Below are positions 1 through 12,525 of a DNA stretch of 64,000 nucleotides, piece after piece. The stretch is from the NCBI GenBank assembly GCA_002682825.1, contig NOKP01000014.1:1127559-1191558 (forward strand), read 5' to 3'. Each line of letters opens with the position of its first letter. Position 1 is the first letter of the stretch. A model generated the notes under the pieces. It was not told the origin of the DNA and ran no database searches. It saw nothing but the letters and a program-made list of their open reading frames with translations. This stretch comes from Neonectria sp. B-13 (Eukaryota; Ascomycota; Sordariomycetes; Hypocreales; Nectriaceae). The position numbers and the translations under genes are program-made.

Positions 1-1819
1 AACTGCTCAACGCTTCTGGCTTTGTCGGAGAGGCAAACGATGCGACGGACGGAGCCACACCATGCAAACCCCCTGCAATGGTGTAATCCACCGATATGAG
101 CGGATGCGAACTTGGGGCGAATTCCGTGGATACGGCAGGGGCTCCGGTGCGTTGAAAATCCCATGGCCCGGCACAAGTTGCTGAGTTCTGTGAGTATCGT
201 GTCACTCAGAATCAACCACCATCGGCCATACTCCCGGGATCAAACTTTGCCGGCCGGGCCCCAGGTGGGCTTGGTGCGCGGGTGCCCCAACTAAGCATCG
301 GGCCAGCTGGGGATTAAAGAGTCAGGACAGGCCGGTGAGACGGCGTCACGCCCGGACGAGGATGCCGGCGTTTGTGGGACGCTTGGAGTGTGCGTGTCAG
401 GCAAGCGATTTCGTCTTTGTCTTTGACTGCCCAGCGTGACAAGGTTCCCGAAGGAGTAGCAGATGGGATGGAGCGGCGAGCCACCATGATTGGTCAAGAA
501 GCGGGCCGGGTGCAAGCTTTTGGCAATAGTCTTTTGTCGGGCTGGGCCAGGCCACAGAGCCGGAGGCCACAGAGAGCCAGAGACGGAGTCCACGGAGGCG
601 GAGACATGGATCTTGTCCCCACAACAAGGCGACAGAGGACCAGAGGTGAGATGGGACCTTTTATTTTGGTTTTACAACGAAGCCGTGGCTTTGGGAGGGT
701 AATCCAAGCGCCGTCGTGCAGGCCTGGGGTCTGTCTCGTTTGCCAGCATCATTCGAGACTTTTTGCTGAGTCTTTGATATTAGCATTAGACGGCGCATGT
801 GTGTGAGGCCCCAGTCAGTCGCTGAGTCTAAACATATTCCCCCTTCCCAAATCCCCACCCCCCAGCATGGATAGGATGTCATCGGGCGGAGCGGACGTCG
901 CGGTTGTAGCGGAGCGACAGTGGGCAGCAGTCCCGACGCCGGGCTCCCAAGCAAGCCAAGCCGCCTGGGCGCATGGCTCAGCGAAGAGGCGACGCAGATG
1001 GCGACGAGAGACGATGTACGAAGTACCAAGAACGCCGGTGTTGCCTGGTTTGGGTGTGTATGAGGAGGCTGCGGGCTGGCATGGATGATGATGCATGGGT
1101 GTGTGATGTGAGGATTTATTGCGCGGTATCCAGAATCCAGACCGATGAGGTGAGGCCTGATTCCGAAGATGTTAAGACGGGCCTAGATCGAGAACGGAGA
1201 AAGCCTGGGGAGGGCTGGTAGGCCGGTTGGAGCTGGTTGGCTCGCAGGTTGATTGATTCATGGCATGGGTATGGGTGAATGATGAGCCATGGGCATGGGC
1301 ATGAAGCAACGGCAACGGAGGATGAGCGTGAGCATGGACAAGCTCGCACCGCCTCTGGCAGCTTTGACCGAGCCGACTCCCCGCTGACGGATGAGGCGTG
1401 CGTGCGTGCGTGCAAACAGATTACATACATCGAGGTACAGTAGCATGCGAGTGTGCGACCAACATCGGTAGCCGGGGCGGGAGTTCAGGTCGAGCCACAA
1501 AGGAATGGATGAGACTCTTGGAAATGGATCACGGAGGTGAGCCGTCATGGTCCATGCGTAAGTATGCGCCCATGTCTTCTTCCCCTCCAACTCTAGTCTC
1601 TCCCCTCCCTTCTCGAGACAACGCCGGGGGCCGACGTCAAATGGTCGTGGTCGAAGCATTCGTAATGCCGCGGGTTTTGGGGGCACTGTACGGTCAAGAG
1701 AAGTGGGCCAGGTCTTGTGAGGTTTGAGGGCGGGGCAACATGATTGACGGCTGGATGATGGGTGGAGGTGGGATGTGTACAGTAGTGGAGGTTAGGCTGG
1801 CGTACGGAGATACGTGGGG

Positions 1820-1872
1820 AGGATGGAGGATGGAGGTTGGAGGATGGAGGAGGATGAGGACGAGGATGGACG
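1820..1872. repeat. GGATGGAGGA-type purine repeat
   Basis: Imperfect tandem copies of a GGATGGA/GGAGGAT unit in gene-free DNA. All purine apart from the T, with no coding interpretation. Confidence 0.7.
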
Positions 1873-3570
1873 GATGCGGGATTTGCAATGCTAGGTAGGG
1901 CCTCAGGGCAAGAAGTTAGTTTTCATGCAGTACTACTACTACTAGATCAGACTCCGGAGACGACCACTGGCGCTGAACCCGTGAACCCACTGCAGCGCCC
2001 GGAACACCTGGCAAAGACCCGACTCTCCAAGAGACGGGACTGCCCAAGGGAAAAACACCCCCGCCACTATGGGCCCGGTGCAAGTGCGATGCAGGTGCTG
2101 CAAGAGTGCATCACCGCCGAAGCACCAGACCTTGCAAGTGTAAGTGCACTGGCGTGCAGCCAGAGGCAGCTACGGACGCAAATGCCAGTCAACCGTCAAC
2201 TCAGTATCGGGTGCCAGTGCCAACAACTGTCAGGCCGTGCAACTCGAAACCCCCAAGAAAGGAGAGCCTGGACAGACCCCTCCTTTGTTTCCTCATTTTG
2301 TTCCCTCTCTCACTCTCTCCAGACTCCCCACTCGAAGCAAGATTCTATAGTAACGAAGCAGCTGACGGTGCTTGTTGGAGAGAAAAAACCCATCTAGGCA
2401 AGCAGCCTGTACCACGGCCGTGGGCATGGATGGCATGGACGCCCACGCCTGGCGCCTCCTTTTTGCGGGCGGTACTTGCAACACAGCGTCTTTTCATTCT
2501 TGAGGGTGTGCTCCGTAAGGCTAAAGTACGTACCTTCATGGCCCCAAGCGTTAATTAGTGGATGTTGATGAGTGAGCGATGTGCCCTGGGCACTCCGCGA
2601 GCTGGACCGCCCTGACGCCCCCGTCAAGAGTCCGCCCAGACTCAACGCAAATTGGCCCAACACGAACATCGTAACTTACCCTTATTGCATCCCTTCGTTA
2701 TTGGTTGGCATTGGCTGGCTGGACTGAGCACCTTCCCTTTGATAACAACCCCTCCCGAACGCATCTACGAATGGAACTGCCCGTGTGCAACATCCACCGA
2801 CCGAGGTCACTTTGCAACTGCATTGTTCTGGTCTTCCGTCAGCACTTTTCGTTGCTTTTCATTGCTTTTCATTGCTTGGCTAGGCTAGCCCTTCTGCCTC
2901 GTCTTCCCGTTCAACGCCCACCGTCAATTCGTTCACTTGACGTCCATCCCTGCAGGAGGGAGTCCCAGACGACGCCTTCACCCAAGTCGAGATCCTCCCC
3001 GCTCTCAAGGGACCCTCTCCTCTACCGCGAATGTGGTTGGCTGGCCAGGCTAACGACAGTCGTTTCACTCATTCGTTCAAGTCATTCATATCATTCACCC
3101 GAGTTATTCCAGGCTGTTAATGGGATCCCTAGTCTAAGCCATGACCCCTCCAGCTTCCTTCCGTCGAAGTGGCTCTACTATCGTAGGACGCCAGTGCATC
3201 ATCACCCTGTTTCCAATCAGATTGCTGTGTTGCCTCGCTCGGCTCGCTCCATCACCCGCCAGGCAGAGACGAGAACCACCAAAGGTAAAATAAAAAAAGA
3301 GCCGAGTCCACGACCTTCACCTCCGAGAGGAGGCGGCGGCGGCATGGTTTACGAGGCGACGGCGGCACGGGATGCACCATGGGACTCCCTGACGTCTTGG
3401 ACTTACCCACCACATGGCACGCCACGCCATCAGAGGCCCAGTAAAGGCTGCCCCATCTCTCTTACCTCCTACTTGGCTCCTACTTCACTCCCCTCAGTCG
3501 GAAACACAAGTTGAAGAGAGACGAGACAGTCATTTCCTCTCGGTGCCGTCGCATTGGACGCCCGCTCGGC

Positions 3571-3604
3571 ACAGGACAGGACAGGACAGGACAGGAGAGG
3601 ACAG
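3571..3604. repeat. (ACAGG)n microsatellite
   Basis: Five perfect ACAGG units followed by one AGAGG variant and a partial unit, in gene-free DNA. Confidence 0.9.
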
Positions 3605-4011
3605 CATGGGTCACGGAATCGGTGCCATAATCTCCAAGGTAGCTTGTACCGTCGTACGGATCCCGCCCAACAACTAACTGCAATGGATTCATTCCGCATT
3701 CTCCATCTACTGTCGACGTCAATGAGACGTGTGGATTTGCATTCAAACAGTGGGTTCAATCAGCGTGCACCACACGACACAGCGCCGACGCAGGCCTGGC
3801 CTGGCATGCACAAGCACACAAGCTCGAGCAGATCCAGTGTCATCCTCAATCCTCGCAGACACATGTATCCGAACCAAGGTGCAGGCCCCGACACCCAAAG
3901 GCTTGCTGCCTCGAATGTCTTTCCTGGCCTCCGTCTTGTGCGAAGTACCATGTCGGTTCATAGTCGCTGCTTGTCCTTTGTCCCTCCACCAGGATTCAAA
4001 TTTGTCCTCTA

Positions 4012-4035
4012 GTGTGTGTGTGTGTGTGCGTGTGT
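4012..4035. repeat. (GT)n microsatellite
   Basis: Nearly perfect GT dinucleotide run with one C interruption, in gene-free DNA. Confidence 0.9.
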
Positions 4036-6270
4036 CATCCGTTTGGTAGGCACCCAACATGAAGTCCGGAATGCAGAGGCCATGTCAAGCAGCAAAGCAA
4101 GCCTCTCGCATCTATTCGTACGAATACAAATGATACTTCGACGACGCGCCCGCCTGAAGGACCTGTCTCGCTCTCGCTGGCCCGGATAGCAAAGCGGCGC
4201 CAGGCCTCGGCGGAACCTGGTTCAGCAAGGGGGCACACCCGACTCCGAGGAAAGGATGTGTGGGCTTCGGAGCTGCCTCTTCCAAAGACAACAAGAAACC
4301 ATGTGTCGATTCCCAGTGGCCGCGTCTTGACGGACTGGCGAGCCTGGCTGACGCTGGCGGAGAACAGACCTGACGGACTGGGACTGGTGGTCTGCGACTG
4401 GCTGATCCTGGGCTTGGTTTCTGGATCACCGCCCAGCCAGCGTCATGGAGGCATGTACGACGTGCAGCGCAGGGGTTTCCAGGCTGACGAAGGAGCCGGA
4501 CGGTGGCTTTGATTGACGGTGCTCTAGCGGCGACTCCAGCCCGCTTCCTCTGCAGCGGCACCAGCAAGATACGGTGACTTTGCAAGGGAGAGGGGTTCCC
4601 ACGCCGCACATGCATTCAGCAGTCAGTCCTATCATTTGGAACCCAACCCAGCCCTTGTACCCAAGCTCCCTTCCGTACACTTACATACGAAAGTACCATG
4701 GCGCTTGTTGTTCGTCACCTACCGACACATACCATTTGAGATGGGGGCCACGTACGAAATACGCGGCACATGATTACGAGGATGCGGGCTTGAATAGTAT
4801 TCGTATACCGGAAACACGAATGATGATGACCCGAACGAGCGAGGGCCGTATTTCCCAAGTGGCAACCAGATTCTTTCTCAAGAGTCAAGCTGAATCAAGC
4901 CAAGGGTGTTCATCCCAGTTCGCCCGTGCAGCTGTGGGGGGATGGGACCGGGGCATTGGATCGATGCTCTGTCCTCCCCTCTAGGCTTGGCCTGGTCTCT
5001 CCTCGGTCCTCACACACTGAATCCTCGGACGGTACGGTGCCTTGACCGGGAATAGCTCCGTCCCAGCATCAGCTAACGAAAAGAGCCCACTCAGCACATT
5101 TGGCACAGTATCGAAGCCGGCATTCATTCATTGTGGTCGCCGCAATGGATCTTTAGCGCAAACCAGGGTCGAGGCAAAGGCAGCCCCCGAACTCACGATT
5201 AGACGGCAGTGGGAGGGAGAAATCACGAGGACGCGGGCGACGATGATGATGATGACTACGGCGGCGACTAAGATAGGATGGCTTCTTTGGACGACATATG
5301 GCGGATACGGACGGGCAGTCCGTTTAGGTTTCTGCGGTTGATTTAGTTTCTCCAACTCGCGGCTGGTTGGTCCTGTACAGCACGCAGGCAACACGGCCTC
5401 AGCAAGCCAACAAAGGCAGCACCCACGTTCCTGAAGAGGTATAAGCGATAATGTTTTGTGGGGCGTATGGCGACGGTCGTGGAGCTTGCTGGGCCCAGGC
5501 TGCCAGGCATGCGGTTTGCCAGTCAAACCAGGCACCGCGCCCCGAGAGGGTACGAGCCAACCAGCACACCCTTGTTGGTGGTGGAAACGGGACTCAACTC
5601 AGGGTCTTGACTCTTGACTCTTGACAATGACGACGTCCGGATGAGCGAGTGGATACAGGAGTGGTCAAACTTGCAAAGGGCTGGCTTGGAGCTGCTGGGA
5701 GACGATACTGCCTTTTGTGAGAAACGAGATCCACCCAAAGTATTTGGATACAGCCCCATCATGCTTAACCGAGCATAACAGTATCCAAGATGAGCAAAAG
5801 CAGGACCTGACCCCTAACTCAATAAACAGAGCACGAAAACTACAGCATGCACACATTCGTAGATGGATGTACTTCGTACAGGACTCCAAGCAGAGCGGGT
5901 TGCAGGGGGTGTGGGGCAAACGGCAAGGCTCGAGTGCACTCCAGGGGGCGCTGAAGGACGGCGCTGAAGGGGGCTGTTTTTGCTGGTGCTGGTGCTGGCC
6001 CCCCGGCGAGCCAGGGAGAGGGCGGCTTGGATGGAGGCGCTGGAACCGCCCCCCCTTCGCGAGGCCTGGAGACACCGTGGGAACGCCCTGACGAGACGGG
6101 AGCCATAAGTGAATGAGAGTGAGCCTGGAAAAGGAAGAGTGGATAAGGGGCGGGGGTGCAATGCAGGTTCATGGGGTGTGTGATTGGTAACTTGGATGGA
6201 TGGACTCGTTTCCTCGCTCCTGGTGTCAGCTGGAGGACGCCACGACAGGCCCTGGCTCCAGTGGAGGGAA

Positions 6271-6305
6271 GGGTTCCAGCAGAGGGTTCCAGTGGAGGGT
6301 TCCAG
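6271..6305. repeat. GGGTTCCAG repeated three times
   Basis: Three exact copies of GGGTTCCAG at 6271, 6284 and 6297, regularly spaced by 13 bp, with a looser copy further downstream near 6353. It lies in the distal upstream region of the cyclin gene. Confidence 0.8.
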
Positions 6306-6971
6306 CGGACGGGCGGGCGACTTGGGACCTGGGTCGACCGGGCTGGGTCCAAAGGGTTCAGGTTCCAGTTAGCGGGAGTGCAAGTGGAAGTGGAAGTGGA
6401 GGGACGGCAGAGTGGGCAGTGTACATGGGCGGTATGGGCCCGGTACTTGCGCCACTGATAGCGACGCTTGCCATACGGTTGTACCTGGGCAACGGGGCGC
6501 GGGTAGCGGATACCTCAGCGGCGTCTGCGCCTGGGGGGACAAGGGGAGTAGGGGAGTGCCTTAGGGGAGTGATGGGGGGCCGCGGTGGGTGGGTGTAATG
6601 TCTGAGAGAGGAAGCGGCACTCCGCCAACGGCATGAGTGAGTCTCCAGAACGACCATCAAGCTACGCACGCAACCACCAGGCATGGACTGACTTGCGGCT
6701 GCGATTCTGTTTTCTTGTTTTTCCTTCTTTTCCTCTCTCTCCTCTCACTTCTGATTCATTCTCATTCTCCGTCTCTCTCACCTGCTTCGACATACCCTCG
6801 CCGTCTGCCCCATTGACAAGACAACCCTCCGCCGTGAATCTCTGTCCCTCCGCCGTTCGGACTTCTGCGATACCTTCAAGTCACTCCGACGCCCACAGCC
6901 CACCTCAAATTCGACCACCGAACGAAACGCCTCGTCTGCAGTTGTTCTGCCTCGTCTCCTATTGACCAGCC

Positions 6972-7001
6972 ATGGCCCTGGTTCCATTTGGGGGTCTTTG
7001 A
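6972..7001 (+). promoter_or_regulatory. Upstream ORF in the cyclin leader
   Basis: ATG at 6972 in a good context (CCATGG) opens a nine-codon frame that ends in TGA at 6999-7001. It is the only ATG between the pyrimidine tract (6710-6785) and the cyclin start at 7272. If transcription begins near the tract, ribosomes would meet this uORF about 270 nt before the main start. Confidence 0.4.
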
Positions 7002-7271
7002 GCAAACGCCGCATTCAACAACTGTTGCCAGGTCCAAACGGGCAGCTGCCAACGGCGCACAACAACAATACAACAATACCCACCCACTTAGACCAACGCG
7101 AAGCAACAATTCCTCGACCGCCTGTCCGAACTTTGAACTCACCTTTCCGCTACACTACTCTACATAAATCCCCCCAATTCATCGATCCCCCACCTTCTTA
7201 ACCTCGACATCAACCAGCAAGTCGACCTTGCTCTCGCCACGGCCCTCCGCCGAAGACCACATCTACCACCC

Positions 7272-9507
7272 ATGTCTTTTGGCATCCCTCCCTCGACCTC
7301 CTTCTTTCCCCTCTCGCCCATCTACGGCGTTGATCCTCGAAGAGCTGCCCTGCCGCCCTCGCGTATCGAGTTACCAAAGCTCCCCCCTCTCACCCACGAC
7401 CTTGCGTTCCTGGGGAGCGGGCTGAGGACTCCTCCGGTCGACGACATGAGCACCGCCTTCCAGCCCTCGCTGGTCTCCTACGACAGCCATGGCATGCATA
7501 GCTACCCGGCCGCGGTGCCCCAAGCTGCTCGCGCAAAGATGGCGGCCATGAACGATTCGAGAAACGCCCAATACTACCAATACCCCGTTCAGCAACAACC
7601 TCAGCAATCGCAGCAACTCCAACCACTCGCCATTCCACAGGCCTTTCAAGCTCCCTCGATTTCACAGCCCAGCCTCAGCTCGGTCTCTTCGGTAACCCAG
7701 CCCAGTCTTGTTTCTCGACAGACCACCAACCCCTCGACTCCCAGCTCGGGGACCATTGCAAGCTCGCAACGGGAGGGTTCTACCTCGAGGAGAGGCTCCG
7801 AGACGTTGATCTACCACAGTCTGCAAATTCCCAAGTGCATCAGCCCCGCTGGTGGGAATCTGGCCGACTTTGCGGCACAGGTAAGTTTCTCAACCCTTGC
7901 AGCCATGCGCAGCCAACTTACTTTTTCAAGATGACATGCCTTTTCTGGTTCGAGTCCGTCGATGAGCTTAAGCAGGCTGGGTCAATCCGCTCCAGGCCAT
8001 CCAACGCACCAATCCCCCGATTACCAGTCCTGGCAAAGCCTTATGATCAGTTCCGGAAATGGGTTTACAACGTTCTGGCCACGACCCAGGTGACGCAGAA
8101 TGTTATTCTTCTGGCTCTGCTCTTCATCTACCGATTGAAGATGTCGACCCCACAGATCAAGGGTCGTGCCGGCAGTGAATTTCGTCTCCTAACTGTAGCC
8201 CTTATGCTGGGAAACAAGTGTAAGTAGTGGCATGTCGGCATGTTGCTGGGGACACGGCGCTAATTCGACCTTTAGTTCTGGATGACAACACTTACACGAA
8301 CAAGACCTGGGCCGAGGTATCGTCTTTTAATGTGCAGGAGATTCATGTTATGGAGGTGGAGTTTCTGAGCAACATGCGATACAACCTCGTGGCAACCAAG
8401 GACCAGTGGGAGGAGTGGTTGGACAAGCTGGCTTGCTTCCACGAGTACTACGAGCGAGCCCTCAGACTCCCAGCAGAGTCGGTTCACTCCCCTATTCCGT
8501 CACCCACGGGCACGATGCACCCCATCGTCAACCTCCCCATTACCCCCACTATCTCGTCCAACTTCTCTCCGAGCTCGAGCCACTCGCAGAACTGGAATGC
8601 CTATCAGGCCAACACGGTTTCGCCTTTGGCTACGAAGCCCACTATTCAGTTCCCCGTCACGCGAAAGCGAAGTCCCGAAGGCGACGCCATCGATCACCCC
8701 GCCAAACGACCTGCGCCGCCCCGCGCTCCTCACGTCAACGTTGTCCCTATGAGATCCAACACCGCCATCGAATCGTCGAGGCTGCCGGTGCCTCATCTCA
8801 CTCTGGTCACAGAACAGTCTCAGCCCGTTCAGGCTGCCTTTACCAACGGCAATGGGTACGCCCAGGCTTCGCAGCAGGTGCCTACGTCTCAGGGCCACGC
8901 CTCACTTCCCCCTCTTCAACCCGGTGTCCGTGCCATGGCGACCGTCTACCAGCCCACACCTGCTACCTTGGTTCAGCAACCTACCCTCCCGGTAACGACA
9001 GCTGTCACTATGGGACCAGTCGGTTATGCTACTCACGCTCCAGTCAACTTCAACACTCCCAGCAAGCACCACAGCCCGGGAAACCTCGGCCACTTCAACT
9101 CGTCGCCCCTGACTGAGCACTACGGCCAAGCATCTGCGGTGCCCGCGCCCATGGCGCACACCCCCATCTCCAACTCGCCGAGCGTCTACCTCCAGCAGCG
9201 ACCCAGTCCGTACAAGCCTGTTCGTCACGTCAACACGCTGCTGTACCCGCCTCCCTCGGCGTCTCTGGACCAGTACCACCTCTCTGTGCCGGTGCCACCG
9301 ACGCAGATGCACTACCAGCCACTGGGCCGACGAAACGACCTCCGTACTGGTATCGTACCCGAGTTCCTCGTCTTCAACCGGGGTCAGCAGCAGCAGCAGC
9401 AACAGCAACAGCAGCAGCACCATCTGAACCAGCAGCTGCACCCGAACCAGCAGCTGCACCAGCAGCTGCCTTCACAACTCATCCCTCAGGGACGCTATCC
9501 GTCCTAG
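7272..9507 (+). CDS. clg1: Pho85-type cyclin, Clg1-like
   Basis: Predicted 709-aa cyclin from three exons: 7272-7880, 7931-8219 and 8276-9507. Both introns (50 and 56 bp) have GTAAGT donors and the junctions keep the frame, giving LADFAAQ/MTCLFWFES and GNK/FLDDNTYTNKTW. The cyclin box spans roughly residues 200-345, and its FLDDNTYTNKTWAEVS segment is characteristic of Pcl/Clg1-type cyclins that partner the Pho85/CDK5-like kinase. The N-terminal 200 residues are Gln/Ser/Pro-rich. The C-terminal 350 residues look disordered and end in a long glutamine run encoded by 9385-9418, then QQLH-type repeats. By family such cyclins link nutrient status to polarity or the cell cycle. The family is clear, but the assignment to Clg1 rather than another Pcl member is less certain. 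The leader contains a short uORF. Confidence 0.85.
9385..9470 (+). repeat. CAG/CAA polyglutamine tract in the cyclin gene
   Basis: About a dozen consecutive Gln codons (mostly CAG) followed by imperfect Gln-Gln-Leu-His repeats near the C-terminus of the cyclin. Such a run is prone to length change. Confidence 0.85.
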
Positions 9508-11447
9508 GAGTGGCGGCAGTTTCCCCGACCTGGGTGGCAGCTGAAGTTGCAATAGCTCCCACCTCAGTTCTAGAGGTTACGCCCGACCTTACAGACGCTC
9601 CACCCTGTGGGGGTCTGAATCTTTCAGTTTTCCGTTGTTTTTGTTTTAGATTTTTGCATCACATTGCATGGCATGGCATGAGGCGTTGGGTCAGGAACAG
9701 GACTTGGCCAGATTTGACAGGCTCGACCCGGCCGACCAGGACATGGAAGCCGGGCGAGGATCACGGATGCATTTGAATTGGAGTTTTGCTCTTTATTTGT
9801 CTTTGACGATGCATTCACAGGCCTCACAAGGCCGAGGGGGGAAAGGCTAGGGGTGCCACAGCACCTCAGCATGAATTCACTTTACTGCCCATGTGGCAAG
9901 GGAAAAGAGCAAATAGGATGCATCCGCGTACTACATGGCGGCCATTGATAGCCGGTAGATAGACGCAATAGCCAGCAATGGCTTTGTATAGAAACAGTTC
10001 AGACAAGGGAACGGATGAGTCAATTGATACATGTTGCCTACGGGTAACAACCAATGACCGCATTTAATTGTTCCATGACCTTGCTACGTGAAATTGCTTT
10101 GTGGTATGCTGGCGACGCTGTGAGAAGATGTGTGCATCGTGGGGCCAGTAAAGAGTGAAGCTTGGGGGCCATGTTCCCTTGTCGACTAAGCAACATGATG
10201 GAATGATGAGGGAAGGACGATGTTAAGGACACTCTAGGTTAGGTAAAGGCAATGTGAGTGGAAAGTAAACAATGGAGATTATCGAGAGATATTTTGTCAA
10301 GCTTGGATTACAGCAAACAACGGAGGGCTAGTAAATACTAAGGACAGGTATTCACAGGTATGCTCGGAATGGAATGCTTTGGCAAGGAAATGAGCCGTGT
10401 GATGGGATGGGTTGGAAGAGCAAACAAACAAACGAGAGTGAATTCCTATTGTTGCCTCTAATGAATCAAACAATAATCACGGCAGAGTGAGTACAACGCA
10501 ACACAATTGTCCTCTCGTAATGCGCTCGGCTCACACAAGTACCTGTGAGTAGAGCGAGTAAACGAGCACAGAGAGAAATAGAGGCCCTCGAAGTTTCGCT
10601 GAGGGTTGATGACGGCCACTGGCCATTATTCGTTCCATGCGTAGCATTAGTGGTTGGCTACAGGCACACTATTCCCTTTTCTCTCCACGGCAACCGGTTT
10701 GGGGCCCACGTTTGCAGGAATGCCGGCCAATCACGGCGCTCCACTTGCCCACTTGCCCACTGCCACCGCCCCAGGCGACGGCACAGCAACCAGATCCTGT
10801 TCCCTCCTCTCCTCTCCCCACGAGAGCGAGAGCGAGTACTAGTAGTGCCGTGTGAGAGACAGAGGGACTGACACAGCCAGCATTACCGCCGCACGCAGCA
10901 ATCAGCAGGATTCACACTCGCTTCTATTTTCCCATCTGCATGAACTTCGTCTTTCACTGTCGCCCTTTTTGACCCTCGCTCCACGCCGTCTCTCCTCGCC
11001 CTCGCCTTCGCCCTCGCTTTAGCCGCCGTTTCCTCTCGTAAAGAAAAGGGGGCGTCTCGACGACCCAAACCAACCGCCCGATCGAATCGACGAGAAACCG
11101 CCCTTCCACCCGTCGAATCAATCACCCCTCGTGTGGTTTCGTCTCCCTCGACGGTTTCCGATACTCCCTTGGTGTGGTGGTGACTTAGCGACCGAGTGAG
11201 GTTCGACCCTTGAAGCCTTCTTCAGCCCTGTGAGCCATACGCGCGTTCGGCGACTCGGACTTCTCGTCTCGACCAAACCCGGTCTGACGACTCGCTCGTT
11301 TGATTTCTGCCCGGATCTCGACGACTACTTCGACGACCACTCGTGATTCGACTACGTCGCTCGCTCTGTGTCTCCCGATCGATCGATCCTCTCCGAATCT
11401 CTTGACGTGGCGACTGCTGGCCCTCGACCGCCTCACCCTCGCCCATC
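9508..11447. other. Spacer; cyclin 3' side and CHS7 leader
   Basis: No supportable gene. The last ~500 bp are pyrimidine-rich and contain no ATG on the plus strand from 10943 to the CHS7 start, which fits a leader for CHS7. One ATG at 10940 opens a ten-codon frame that would be a uORF only if transcription starts upstream of it. Confidence 0.6.
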
Positions 11448-12525
11448 ATGTCAGGCTTCGGCGACTTCACCACCATCTGCGAGACGGCACCTTTGCCGCT
11501 ATGCGCCTCCATCGGCCCTGTTCTTAGCTCCAATGGCCGCGTGGGCATCGAGCCCGACTGCTACGCCCGCAACATCGAACTCGCCAACACCATCATCTTC
11601 GAGGGCGCCACGTCCGCCATGCACATCGTCGCCCTCGTCATGACCGTCGTCATGATCCTCCACGTCCGCTCCAAGTTCACCGCCGTCGGCCGCAAGGAGA
11701 TCCTGAGCTTCTTCTACCTGTATATGCTCCTCACCTGCATGTCTCTCATCGTCGATGCCGGCGTCGCGCCCCCGGGTAGCGATCCCTATCCGTACTTTGT
11801 CAGCATCCAGAATGGCTTCAGCAGTTCCGTCGTCACCTGTCTGCTTATAAACGGCTTCGTGGGTTTCCAGCTGTACGAGGATGGCACGCCCTTGTCTGTT
11901 TGGATGATGCGCATCAGTTCCCTTGTCGCCTTCGCCATCAGCTTCCTCGTTTCGCTCGCCACCTTCCGCGGCTGGGCAGGTCTAGGCCCCACCAACACCG
12001 TTGGCCTCTTCGTCGTCCTATACCTCCTGAATGCGATTCAGCTGTTTGTGTATGTTGCTATGCAGATCTTGCTGGTTACGAGGACCCTGCATGACCGCTG
12101 GCCGCTTGGAGACATTGCCTTTGGCATCTTCTTCTTCGTTGCCGGCCAGGTGCTCCTGTATGCCTTCAGCAGCAAGATCTGCGTGGCTATCAGCCACTAC
12201 CTCGACGGTCTGTTCCTGGCGACTGTGTGCAACCTGCTGAGCGTCATGATGGTTTACAAGGTATGTTGTACCCGTTCCCGTACCCTGGGCCGAATAATTC
12301 GTGTCTGGAGAAATGTGACTAACAAATCGACAGTACTGGGATTCCATTACCAAGGAAGATCTCGAGTTCTCCGTGGGCACGAGGATGAACAACTGGGAGG
12401 TCAAGGAGTTGCTCCCCGAGGACGAGCGAAGAGCTACCGTCTTCTCCGAGGATCCTTACGGTCACTCAAGTGCTTACGACCTACCCTACTCACCTGGCAC
12501 GGCACGTTACTCGACCAAGTATTAA
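11448..12525 (+). CDS. CHS7: Chitin synthase export chaperone Chs7
   Basis: Predicted 334-aa polytopic membrane protein from exons 11448-12260 and 12334-12525. The 73-bp intron is phase 0 with a GTATGT donor and CAG acceptor. The N-terminal ~50 residues contain the conserved Cys-rich start ([11 protein letters not shown]), followed by about seven hydrophobic helices and a short acidic cytosolic tail encoded mainly by exon 2. Length and topology match the Chs7 family, ER proteins required for folding and ER exit of chitin synthase (Chs3-type). The start is the only plausible ATG; no ATG occurs in the preceding 505 nt. The gene fits with another wall gene in the window, the Crh-type enzyme at 54154, but they are 42 kb apart and nothing in the sequence ties them together. 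Confidence 0.95.

Larger units (their letters stand above)
1..7271. other. Gene-free upstream region with simple repeats
   Basis: No reading frame here reads like a protein; the longer open frames are low-complexity and overlap on both strands. The stretch holds several microsatellites, listed separately. Near its right end, 6710-6785 is strongly pyrimidine-rich, as is usual around transcription starts of filamentous fungi, so the last ~490 bp are probably the promoter edge and 5' leader of the cyclin gene at 7272. Rapidly evolving or intron-rich small genes could still be missed. Confidence 0.6.

Noticed and set aside
2705..3514. 269-codon plus-strand frame
   Set aside because: No domain, odd composition, no supporting promoter or splice pattern.
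7950..7960. tRNA B-box-like GGTTCGAGTCC
   Set aside because: Lies inside cyclin exon 2 and encodes conserved residues; no tRNA fold upstream.
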